Positions 8,266 through 15,935 of a stretch of DNA of 64,000 bases are shown here, piece after piece. The notes below the pieces were generated by a model. The model worked only from the letters and a program-made list of their open reading frames with translations, was not told the origin of the DNA and did not search any database. The DNA is from JAJPHW01 sp963771505. Its GTDB lineage: Bacteria > Acidobacteriota > Terriglobia > Terriglobales > Acidobacteriaceae. The DNA lies in the NCBI GenBank assembly GCA_963771505.1, contig CAVYTO010000005.1:1-64000 (forward strand). Direction: 5' to 3'. Made by a program: the position numbers and the translations under genes. Each line of letters opens with the position of its first letter. Positions within the stretch are counted from its first letter, which is position 1.

Positions 8266-10254
8266 GTGCGTCGATTGTTTTTTGTTTTTCTTGTGATCAT
8301 CACTATGACTAATTTGCCTTCCGTGTCTCAGACGCTGCCTGCCCCCCAAGCCATCACCGACCCAAAACTCGTTCCGTTCAAAGCCAATGCGCAGGTTGAA
8401 CAAGGGCAGCAAAGTCTGTCCATCGAAAGGCTATACACCACGCGGCAAGTTGGACGTCCGTCCTGGTCGCCGGACGGGAAACAAATCGTTTTCGTCACCA
8501 ACATCAGCGGACGCAATAATCTTTGGCTGGTCGATTCTGGCGGGGGATGGCCGCAGCAACTCACCGTGAGCGACCAACGGCAAACTCAGCCGACTTGGTC
8601 GCCCGACGGAAAGTGGATCGCGTTCATTTCAGACTATGACGGAGATGAGCAGTGGGACATCTTTCTTGTCTCCCCGAAGTCCGGTCAAGTCGTCAACCTC
8701 ACCCACACTCGCGAAATTTCAGAAGAAAGCCCTACGTGGTCGCCAGACGGACGATACCTCGCGTATCTGGTGAAGCCAAAGACTTCGCCGAGCTACGAGA
8801 TCGACGTTTACGACACGATCCTACGTGACACGAAACACATCACAAGCGGAACTCCCGCCGACCTATCCAACTATGATCCGATCTGGTCTCGAGACGGAAA
8901 ACACATCGTCTACACCCAGTCGCAAGCCAAAGGCACCGATGCAAACATTTTTGTCGCCGAGGTAGCCGACGGCAAAAGCACGGTTTTGACGACGCACAAG
9001 GGCGAGCAACTCTTCGCCGCCAACGATCTCTCGCCTGATGGCAAAACAATATTAATCACCTCAACGGCCGGAAACGGTTATGAAAATGTCGGATTGCTGG
9101 ACGTCGGGACTAAGAAAATCTCATGGTTGACTCAAGACAAATGGGAGATTCACGGCTCGCATTTTTCTCCCGACGGGCGCTTGGTTTCCTGGACCGCAAA
9201 TGTCGACGGCGACACCAACATCTATGTCCATGATTTATCGTCAAATAAAACTTCAGCCCTTCCCTTGCCGCTCGGCCTGAACGAACCTGCGGGCGGGCAT
9301 TCACCGTTTTCTCCCGATGGCTCACAGCTGCTTTACTACCACAACGGTGCAAACGCGCCGGGCGATCTTTGGTCTTACTCGATTTCTTCCGGCAAGTCGC
9401 TTCAGCTCACCCACTCGCTTTTGGCAGGAATCCGTCCAGAAGACATGGTCGAGCCTTACCTCGTCCGCTATCCCAGTAAGGACGCTAAGTGGACCATTTC
9501 GTCGCTTTTGTATGTCCCGTGGAACATGCAAAAAAATGGCCAGAATGCGGCCATCGTCTACGTACACGGCGGCCCGAGCTCGCAAACGGTCAATTCATTC
9601 AATCGCTTTATCCAACACATCGTGAATCAGGGATATATGGTGATCGCGCCGAATTACCGCGGATCAACCGGATATGGAGAAGAATTCAAGAAGGCGAACT
9701 TGTTCGACATGGGCGGGGGCGACTTGGAGGACGTGATCTCTGCCGCCGAATGGATCAAGCAAACCGGCTTCGTGGACCCGAAAAAAATAATCCTGATGGG
9801 CGGCAGCTACGGCGGATACCTAACCATGATGGGAGTGACTAAGGCGCCTGAGGAATGGGCCGCCGGCGTGCCCATTGTCCCGTTTGTAAATTGGTTCACC
9901 GAAATCGAGAACGAAGACCCTGTGCTTCAGCAATCGGACCTGGCCACGATGGGAGATCTGGTAAAGAACAAGGCTTTGTACGAAGACCGGTCGCCCATCT
10001 TTTTCGTGGACAAGATCAAGGCACCGTTATTCCTGCTGGCAGGCGCACACGATCCGCGATGCCCAGCCAGTGAATCGCAACAGGTTGTCGATGCAGTGAG
10101 GAAAAGAGGAGGAGTTGCGGAATACAAAATGTACGAGAACGAAGGACACGGATTCTCGCGGGTCGAGAACCAGATCGACGCTTACAAGCGGGTGTCGGAA
10201 TTCCTAAAAGCGCACGTCCCTCCGGCCGACTGCGGCTGCACGATCACGCCCTGA
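8266..10254 (+). CDS. Exported S9-family serine peptidase (acylaminoacyl/dipeptidyl peptidase type)
   Basis: A 662-residue prolyl-oligopeptidase-clan enzyme. A signal peptide (about 1-23) is followed by a seven-bladed WD40-like beta-propeller with PD40/TolB-type repeats (WSPDGKQIVF, WSPDGKWIAF, WSPDGRYLAY, FSPDGRLVSW) and then an alpha/beta hydrolase domain from about 420. The triad is Ser514 in GGSYGGY, Asp596 in AGAHDPRC and His628 in ENEGHGF. It should cleave peptides in the periplasm or outside the cell. The start is GTG with GAGGAG seven bases upstream. Its stop codon directly abuts the stop of the convergent coiled-coil gene. Confidence 0.93.
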   Translation: MRRLFFVFLVIITMTNLPSVSQTLPAPQAITDPKLVPFKANAQVEQGQQSLSIERLYTTRQVGRPSWSPDGKQIVFVTNISGRNNLWLVDSGGGWPQQLTVSDQRQTQPTWSPDGKWIAFISDYDGDEQWDIFLVSPKSGQVVNLTHTREISEESPTWSPDGRYLAYLVKPKTSPSYEIDVYDTILRDTKHITSGTPADLSNYDPIWSRDGKHIVYTQSQAKGTDANIFVAEVADGKSTVLTTHKGEQLFAANDLSPDGKTILITSTAGNGYENVGLLDVGTKKISWLTQDKWEIHGSHFSPDGRLVSWTANVDGDTNIYVHDLSSNKTSALPLPLGLNEPAGGHSPFSPDGSQLLYYHNGANAPGDLWSYSISSGKSLQLTHSLLAGIRPEDMVEPYLVRYPSKDAKWTISSLLYVPWNMQKNGQNAAIVYVHGGPSSQTVNSFNRFIQHIVNQGYMVIAPNYRGSTGYGEEFKKANLFDMGGGDLEDVISAAEWIKQTGFVDPKKIILMGGSYGGYLTMMGVTKAPEEWAAGVPIVPFVNWFTEIENEDPVLQQSDLATMGDLVKNKALYEDRSPIFFVDKIKAPLFLLAGAHDPRCPASESQQVVDAVRKRGGVAEYKMYENEGHGFSRVENQIDAYKRVSEFLKAHVPPADCGCTITP

Positions 10255-10785
10255 TTACGGCTCGTAGATTCCATTTCCAAATCCCGCACGCTTTGCGTCG
10301 TCCTGCAACGATTGCAATTTTGCTTTTTCGTCTTCCAGTTTCTCCTGCAGGCGTTCGACTTCGCGCTGTTTGTCATCCTGCCGTTCGTTATAGGCAGTCG
10401 CGTTAGAGAAGACGCGGACGTCGTAATATCGAATCGTAGACTTCACTCTGAAAATGCGCGATTGCAATTCGCCCACAACGTTTTCTTGCGCTTTGATCTG
10501 TCTCTTAAACTCTGCAGCCTTTACGGTACGATTAGCGGCTTCTTTTTGGTGGGCTAACGGCTGCGCCGTCGTGCTGTGCTGCGGAGCCTCAGCGCTGTCG
10601 TCGTCGGCCAGTCCTTCGCGCGGAAGGTCCTCATTCCCGAATGCTTTGGGCTGGGTTTTGTCGCCCTGTTGCGCTTGCTGCTGCCGGTTGTCTCGCGCAA
10701 CATCGCCCAGAGACTGGGCGTGCAGCGCGCAAGCGAGTGCCAGAAACCCGGACGCGATCACTAACACCTTACAGCGATGTGCCAT
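10255..10785 (-). CDS. Small exported coiled-coil protein, function unknown
   Basis: A 176-residue protein with a signal peptide (about 1-24, cleaved near ALHAQ), a low-complexity Gln/Asp-rich linker (25-85) and a long charged helical region (about 88-165) with heptad-like spacing, predicted to form a coiled coil. No catalytic motif is visible. It lies downstream of the heme operon on the same strand after a 102-bp gap that holds a 7-bp perfect hairpin (10798-10820). The hairpin has no T tract, so read-through from hemD is possible. Function cannot be assigned. Confidence 0.7.
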   Translation of the reverse strand: MAHRCKVLVIASGFLALACALHAQSLGDVARDNRQQQAQQGDKTQPKAFGNEDLPREGLADDDSAEAPQHSTTAQPLAHQKEAANRTVKAAEFKRQIKAQENVVGELQSRIFRVKSTIRYYDVRVFSNATAYNERQDDKQREVERLQEKLEDEKAKLQSLQDDAKRAGFGNGIYEP

Positions 10786-10887
10786 TAGCCTGCTCCGGCG
10801 CAGTCTAGACGCTACTGCGCACAGTCGAGATGCTACGCGTCAGGTCAAGTGGCTTCACGTTACGAGCGGACAAGTCCGTTGGTAGGG

Positions 10888-11667
10888 TTAGCCAGGGCTC
10901 TCTAAGATGGCTTCGACAAGGCCGGGAATGGTGTAAGTTCGTGCTTCTAAATGAACGGGAAGTCCTTGTTGGCGCAGGGTTGCCGACGTCACCGGGCCGA
11001 TGGACGCAAAACGGACGTTGCGAAGTTTCGCCGGGGACAGGGCTCGTTTTCCGGCAAGAGTGGCAAAGTTGCGAACCGTGGATGAACTGGTAAACGTGAC
11101 GATGCTTAGACCTTTCTCCGAAGCTCGCAGCGCAACCCGCAGTTTCCGAAGGGAGGCTTTCGGCACCACGGTTTCATAGGCTTCAACCACGTCGACATAT
11201 GCGCCAAGGCTTTTTAATTCACGTGGAATCACATCCCGAGCCACTTTCGCGCGGACCAGCAAAACCCGCTTACCCGGCACTTTGGCTTTGAGACTGGCCA
11301 CAACCGATTCAGCGACATATTCCTTCGGCACTATAGAAACCTTCAGTCGATGGCTCTGGATGGCTTTGGCAGTTGCAGGCCCAATGGCAGCGATGTTGAG
11401 ATGTGCAAATTTCTTGACGCCGATACCCTGTTTCTCCATTCGCTCCCACAATGCATCCACGCCGTTAACGCTGGTCAAAATTAGCCAATCGTAGGAAGCA
11501 ATGGTTTTGATTGCGGCGTCCAGTGGCCGGAACGATCGCGGCTTTCTAATCTCGATGAAAGGAATCGGCAAGACCTCCGCGCCAAGAGCCGTCAGGCGTG
11601 CCGAGAGCGCGTCGGCTTGGTGGGCGGCCCGCCCAACGATAATGCGAACTCCAGCGAGAGGCTTCAT
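10888..11667 (-). CDS. hemD: Uroporphyrinogen-III synthase
   Basis: A 259-residue HemD that cyclises hydroxymethylbilane with inversion of ring D. Two Rossmann-like halves are visible: IIVGRAAHQADALSARL and the DWLILTSVNGVDALWERM segment in the first, then IVTFTSSSTVRNF and VRFASIGPVTSATLRQQG. Sequence conservation is low in this family, but position and pattern fit. The gene overlaps hemC by four bases (ATGA) and ends the heme operon. Confidence 0.93.
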   Translation of the reverse strand: MKPLAGVRIIVGRAAHQADALSARLTALGAEVLPIPFIEIRKPRSFRPLDAAIKTIASYDWLILTSVNGVDALWERMEKQGIGVKKFAHLNIAAIGPATAKAIQSHRLKVSIVPKEYVAESVVASLKAKVPGKRVLLVRAKVARDVIPRELKSLGAYVDVVEAYETVVPKASLRKLRVALRASEKGLSIVTFTSSSTVRNFATLAGKRALSPAKLRNVRFASIGPVTSATLRQQGLPVHLEARTYTIPGLVEAILESPG

Positions 11668-12617
11668 CGCGGCAACGCGTTTAACCCTGTCAACTTGGAG
11701 TCCACTGCCCGAATCAGCGCCTCGGCGCCGGCCTTCAGCAACGCGTCACCCACCGATTCACCTAGTTGAATTGGGTCGTCCCCATCCTGCGTTTCGCGCA
11801 AGATGACTGCGCCATCTGGTCGCGCGACGATCGCGTGGACCGTCAAGCGCTCATTTTCCACCGATGCCGATGCGCCAATCGGAACCTGGCACCCGCCGCC
11901 AAGCTGGTGCAATACTGCCCTCTCACATTCCGTGGTGGCCCGGGCGGCAGAGTCGTCGAGGAAATGAAGCGCGTCACTCGTCGCGGAGTCGCCCGATCGA
12001 ATCTCTATCGCCAAAGCTCCCTGTCCCGCTGCCGGGCACATGAAATCAACCGAAAGAAGTTGACGCATGGTTTCTGTTTGACCGAGACGCTTCAATCCCG
12101 CGGCCGCAAGAATAATCGCATCGTAATCTCCATTCGCTAACTTTCGCAGCCGCGTGTCCACGTTTCCTCGGAGCGGAATTAGTTCAAGATCTGGCCGCAA
12201 CGCGCGAAGTTGCGCTTGCCGTCGCAGGCTGCTTGTGCCGACGCGAGCATTCGCAGGCAACTGATCGATGCTTTCCCAACGCTGCGAACAAAATGCGTCG
12301 CGTGAATCCTCCCGTTGCGGAATGGCGGCAATTTCAAAATTCGAATCCAACTCGGTCGGCAAATCCTTTAGGCTATGGACCGCCAGATCCACTCGCTTGT
12401 CCAGAAGCGCCTCTTCGATTTCCTTGGTAAAAATTCCCTTGGAAACACCGCTCTGTGCGCCCACCTGCGAAAGGGGCACGTCGATAATTTTGTCGCCTGT
12501 GGTCTTGATGACCTGGATTTCGACTCGATGGCCTGCCGCCCGCAATTGTGCTGCGATGTGGTTTGCCTGCCATAACGCCAGCGCGGATCCGCGCGAGCCG
12601 ATGCGAAGCAGCGGCAT
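11664..12617 (-). CDS. hemC: Hydroxymethylbilane synthase (porphobilinogen deaminase)
   Basis: A 317-residue HemC that polymerises four porphobilinogens into hydroxymethylbilane. Conserved features are IGSRGSALALWQA at the start, GIFTKEIEEALL, DLAVHSLKDLPTEL, VGTSSLRRQAQL and RGNVDTRLRKL. The dipyrromethane cofactor is held by Cys243 in LGGGCQVPIGA. The ATG shares a base with the hemA stop (TAATG) and the 3' end overlaps hemD, so the three genes are coupled. Confidence 0.97.
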   Translation of the reverse strand: MPLLRIGSRGSALALWQANHIAAQLRAAGHRVEIQVIKTTGDKIIDVPLSQVGAQSGVSKGIFTKEIEEALLDKRVDLAVHSLKDLPTELDSNFEIAAIPQREDSRDAFCSQRWESIDQLPANARVGTSSLRRQAQLRALRPDLELIPLRGNVDTRLRKLANGDYDAIILAAAGLKRLGQTETMRQLLSVDFMCPAAGQGALAIEIRSGDSATSDALHFLDDSAARATTECERAVLHQLGGGCQVPIGASASVENERLTVHAIVARPDGAVILRETQDGDDPIQLGESVGDALLKAGAEALIRAVDSKLTGLNALPR

Positions 12618-13906
12618 TACCCCTCGTCCTCGTCGCCTGTTTTTTGGGTCTTGCCCTGCAAATTAAAAAGTCTTCTCACCACGTCCACGACAGTGGTGGC
12701 CTCGGGTTCGCGCGCTGCTGTCTTTAGCGTGCTGATGGGAGTGTGCATGATCTTGTTGACGATGCCGCGGGTCAGCGCGTCAAGCGCCAACTCCTGCTCG
12801 GCGGTCAACTTCCCCAGGCGTCCCCGGGAACGGTCGATTTCGGCCTGTCGTATCGTTTCCAGATGGTCTTGCAGTGAGACGATGGTGGGCACGACTTCCC
12901 GCGATTGAATTCTGGCCTGAAAGCGTTCGACCTCGAGTGTAACGATGGCTTCGGCGCGGTCGGCTTCCTGGCGGCGGCCGGCGAGGTGCGAGGAAACCCC
13001 CTGCTGCAAATCGTCGATGTCGTAAACAAAGATGCCGTCGAGCTTGTTCATCTCGGCGTCAACATCCCGCGGAACGGCGATATCGATGAAAAACATTGGC
13101 CGGTTTTTTCGCCTGCTCAGGAACAACTCGCCATGTTCCCGGCGGAAAATTGCGTTCGGAGCGCCGGTCGAAGTGATGACGATATCCGCACGGTCGCAGG
13201 TTTCATAAAGCTGCTCGAAACGGATCGCCTCCCCGCCAAACTTCTGTGCCAGTTGCGCGGCCCGCTCGTGGGTGCGGTTCGCAACGAAAATCGACGCGGC
13301 ACCGTGCGCGAGCAAATGCCTGGCCGCGAGCTCGCTCATCTTCCCCGCTCCAACGAGATACACCTGCTTCCCATTCAGCGAACCGAATATCTTTTTTGCC
13401 AGTTCGACTGCCACTGAGGCCACTGAAACCGCAGACGATCCCACCGCCGTCTCAGTTCTCACGCGCTTGGCCACAGCGAAAGCCCGCGTCAAAAGCAAAT
13501 CAAGTTGCGAATGCACCGCGCCCACCGCCCTGGCGGTCGCATATGCTTCCTTCACCTGCCCGAGAATTTGCGGCTCACCGACAATCATCGAGTCCAGGCT
13601 GGACGTAACTCTAAAAACGTGGCGGATAGCGTCAGCCCCCGTGCGCTCATACAGGTGAGGATCAAGTTGGGCCGTGTCTATTTTGAAAAAGTCGCGCACG
13701 AAAGCGCGCAGGTTGGCGCTGCCATTCTTCGTCTGCGCCAGCAGTTCAACTCGATTGCAAGTCGAAAGGATCAGGCCCTCTTCCACACCCGGATGCGCGG
13801 CAAATTGCTTCATCGCTTCAGGCAGCCGCGATTCGGCCACGGCAAGCTTCTCGCGCACTTCGACCGGAGCGCTGTTGTGGTTCACGCCGATAAGCTGAAA
13901 GTTCAT
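12617..13906 (-). CDS. hemA: Glutamyl-tRNA reductase
   Basis: A 429-residue HemA that reduces glutamyl-tRNA to glutamate-1-semialdehyde, the first step of the C5 heme pathway. The catalytic Cys50 lies in LILSTCNRVEL, the NADPH domain in VYLVGAGKMSELAARHL, and the C-terminal helical dimerisation domain ends near LFNLQGKTQ. The frame is open further upstream to 14047, but the conserved start MNFQLIGVNHNSAPVEVREKL corresponds to the ATG at 13906, which overlaps the stop of the upstream gene by ATGA. No heme-regulatory N-terminal extension is seen. Confidence 0.96.
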   Translation of the reverse strand: MNFQLIGVNHNSAPVEVREKLAVAESRLPEAMKQFAAHPGVEEGLILSTCNRVELLAQTKNGSANLRAFVRDFFKIDTAQLDPHLYERTGADAIRHVFRVTSSLDSMIVGEPQILGQVKEAYATARAVGAVHSQLDLLLTRAFAVAKRVRTETAVGSSAVSVASVAVELAKKIFGSLNGKQVYLVGAGKMSELAARHLLAHGAASIFVANRTHERAAQLAQKFGGEAIRFEQLYETCDRADIVITSTGAPNAIFRREHGELFLSRRKNRPMFFIDIAVPRDVDAEMNKLDGIFVYDIDDLQQGVSSHLAGRRQEADRAEAIVTLEVERFQARIQSREVVPTIVSLQDHLETIRQAEIDRSRGRLGKLTAEQELALDALTRGIVNKIMHTPISTLKTAAREPEATTVVDVVRRLFNLQGKTQKTGDEDEG

Positions 13907-14706
13907 GAAGCGCCGAATCTGTGGATTGTATTGGCCGCCCACGCGATCACAGCGGCCGCAAACGCTCCGGACGCGAGGAAAGCAGCGCGCCGCCCGCGCC
14001 ATCCTGAATTCCATCGCGTGTAGAGCAGCACCATGTATACGCCCCACATCAACAGCGAAAGCGAAATTTTTGGATCGAAGAAATTGACCGTCCCAAAGGT
14101 TTGTTGTGCCAGCGCCATCCCCACGATCAACCCGACCGTCATGAACGGAAAACCCAGGAGCAAAGATCGCAGCCCGATTTCGTCAATCACTTCGAGCGCA
14201 GGCAGGCGCGAGAGCAAGCCGCCGGGGCGTTTCGCTTTCAGCGATCGCTCTTGGATCAGGTAGAGCAGGCTAGCGCCGAAACTCAGAACCAGCGCCGCGT
14301 ATCCCGCGAGGATGAACGAAATATGCACGATGAGCCAGCCGCGGTTGGCTGCGGGCGAGAACAAGAAAGGCTGCTGACTGGTCACACCCAGAAAAGTCAG
14401 CAGGAATACCAGAGGGAAAACGACGATGCCCGGAGCGGTCGTCCGGTAGACGCCGTAGACAATCATGAACGCCGTCATGATCAGCAGCGCCAAGAGTGAT
14501 TCCAGGTTATGCGCTGAGAGAAACGTCATTTGCGGCGTCGCCGCACTGGTTTCGGCGAGTGCCACCAGTTGAAAAACCATCCCTAAGTACGCGGCATGCA
14601 GAGCAATGCGAGTCAGCAGATCGGTGGCGCGGGTGAGCGCCACCAATGCATAAATCAATCCGACACCGTAACAAACCAGCGCAACCCGCAGCCAAAGGAT
14701 GGGCAT
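13903..14706 (-). CDS. HemX/CcsA-type cytochrome c assembly membrane protein
   Basis: A 267-residue integral membrane protein with about eight hydrophobic segments of the Cytochrom_C_asm family. It resembles HemX of the Bacillus hemAXCDBL operon: small, with conserved His in IVHISFILAGYAALVLSF and near the C-terminus, and without the Trp-rich WWD heme-handling motif of full CcsA. HemX-like proteins affect HemA level, whereas CcsA-like ones handle heme for cytochrome c. First place in the operon, overlapping hemA, supports a role tied to heme synthesis. Which role applies cannot be decided from the sequence. Confidence 0.85.
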   Translation of the reverse strand: MPILWLRVALVCYGVGLIYALVALTRATDLLTRIALHAAYLGMVFQLVALAETSAATPQMTFLSAHNLESLLALLIMTAFMIVYGVYRTTAPGIVVFPLVFLLTFLGVTSQQPFLFSPAANRGWLIVHISFILAGYAALVLSFGASLLYLIQERSLKAKRPGGLLSRLPALEVIDEIGLRSLLLGFPFMTVGLIVGMALAQQTFGTVNFFDPKISLSLLMWGVYMVLLYTRWNSGWRGRRAAFLASGAFAAAVIAWAANTIHRFGAS

Positions 14707-14743
14707 AGAACGGAAATTTTGCCGTGAACCTGCCGACGATCAA

Positions 14744-14749
14744 ATTATA
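14744..14749 (-). promoter_or_regulatory. -10 box of the heme operon promoter
   Basis: A perfect TATAAT on the minus strand lies 38 bp before the first ATG of the operon and predicts a leader of about 30 nt. No convincing -35 box is seen at 16-19 bp spacing (the nearest is TTCACT at 19), so an activator may be needed, or the spacing may be unusual. Confidence 0.55.
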
Positions 14750-14810
14750 GCTGCACCAATGCCGATGCAGTGAAGCGTGGCTTCCCGGGGTGACACCGGA
14801 ACAACGCCAG

Positions 14811-15872
14811 CTACTTCGCGCCGTTCACAGTCACGGCGCGCAATCGCTTTGCCGCAGTCTCGGAGGTGAGCGGTGAGTAATAAACTTCCTTAAACGTATA
14901 CGACTTTCCTTTCGAAGGCACGATCGGCAGGATCTCGATATGCCAGTGGTAGTCCTCGTCGATCGTTCTCCAATATCCCAGGCTCGATGACCGATGAAGA
15001 CTATTCGGCGATGTGTGAAGGACGAGATGGAATTCCTGAGCGATCGTCAAAATTCGTTGCAGCGTGTGCCGCAACAGCGCCGCCAGATCGCTGAGCGTAC
15101 TTGGACGGTTTAAGCCAAACCGCTCGAACGCGGCTTCGTGAGTGCGGGGGAGAATCCAGGTTTCATAGGGCACGCGCGGGGCGTAAGGGCAGGCAGCAAC
15201 GAAGTCGCCGCGCATTTCCACAATCCGATCTTCCCGCCGGATATCTTGAGCGATGATGTCGCAGAACACGCATCGCTCCTTGGCGGCGAAATATTCGCGC
15301 GACGCTCGTAATTCATACAGCACCCGCCGGGGCACGAAGGTCGTTGCGGTCAACTGAGAACTCGGATGCGGGAATTCCTGGCCCGCCTTGCTTCCATGGT
15401 TCTTGAACACGCTGACGTACTTGAGGCGCGTGTCGAGCTTCAAATCCTGAATGCGCTGGGCGATCAGGGTCAGAAAGTGTGCGATTTCAGCATCACTCGC
15501 CGCCCAGAGTTCCCGGCCATGCTGAAAATTCTCGATTAAAACTTCGTGCGCGCCGATGGGCCTCATGCGGTCGTAAATTCCATCGCCCCGGCGCGTGGTT
15601 TCACCTTCGATCCGATAGAGCGGCGCAGGGTGGACCACGGAACGAGCAGACCAGGGCTGACCGTTGATTCCAGCGACGCTCGCAACCAGATGCGGAGCAC
15701 TCGCCGCGTCCGCGCAGAACGAACACCCCGCGCTCGGCTGGCCCGCGCTTGATTCGTCATCAAGAGTGTCGTCCCCGGTCATCACCCACGAGCGGGTTAT
15801 TGGATCTTTGCGCAATTCCATGACTGGATAAGGAGACCACTCGCCGCCCGTCGCGTCAACCCGCTTTTCCAC
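14811..15872 (-). CDS. galT: GalT-like nucleotidyltransferase (HIT superfamily)
   Basis: A 353-residue relative of galactose-1-phosphate uridylyltransferase, which would exchange UMP between UDP-glucose and galactose-1-phosphate. The N-terminus ELRKDPITRSWV is typical, as are the CxxC pairs CSFC and CVFC, a conserved His-rich YHWHIEILP in the second half, and a fold-consistent length. The first active-site motif, normally HPHxQ, reads FPHPSSQL (His169, Ser171), so the usual nucleophilic His position is Ser. It may use another mechanism, another substrate, or be inactive. The start is GTG; an internal ATG at 15821, directly before the conserved block, is possible. No galactose genes are adjacent. 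Confidence 0.78.
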   Translation of the reverse strand: MEKRVDATGGEWSPYPVMELRKDPITRSWVMTGDDTLDDESSAGQPSAGCSFCADAASAPHLVASVAGINGQPWSARSVVHPAPLYRIEGETTRRGDGIYDRMRPIGAHEVLIENFQHGRELWAASDAEIAHFLTLIAQRIQDLKLDTRLKYVSVFKNHGSKAGQEFPHPSSQLTATTFVPRRVLYELRASREYFAAKERCVFCDIIAQDIRREDRIVEMRGDFVAACPYAPRVPYETWILPRTHEAAFERFGLNRPSTLSDLAALLRHTLQRILTIAQEFHLVLHTSPNSLHRSSSLGYWRTIDEDYHWHIEILPIVPSKGKSYTFKEVYYSPLTSETAAKRLRAVTVNGAK

Positions 15873-15905
15873 GTCCCGAAGGTCGGATGATCTCGTCGTT
15901 TGGTT

Positions 15906-15914
15906 TGTTATAAT
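15906..15914 (+). promoter_or_regulatory. Extended -10 promoter of mutS
   Basis: TGTTATAAT is a perfect -10 box with the extended TGn element. Transcription would start near 15921, giving a leader of about 15 nt before the ATG at 15936. This excludes the upstream in-frame ATG at 15900 as the start. No clear -35 box is present, as is usual for extended -10 promoters. Confidence 0.6.
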
Positions 15915-15935
15915 CCGCGCATTACAACTCCCCTC

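Noticed and set aside
10798..10820. Hairpin GCGCAGT/ACTGCGC as a terminator of the heme operon
   Set aside because: The stem is perfect, but no T tract follows in either direction, so intrinsic termination is not supported.
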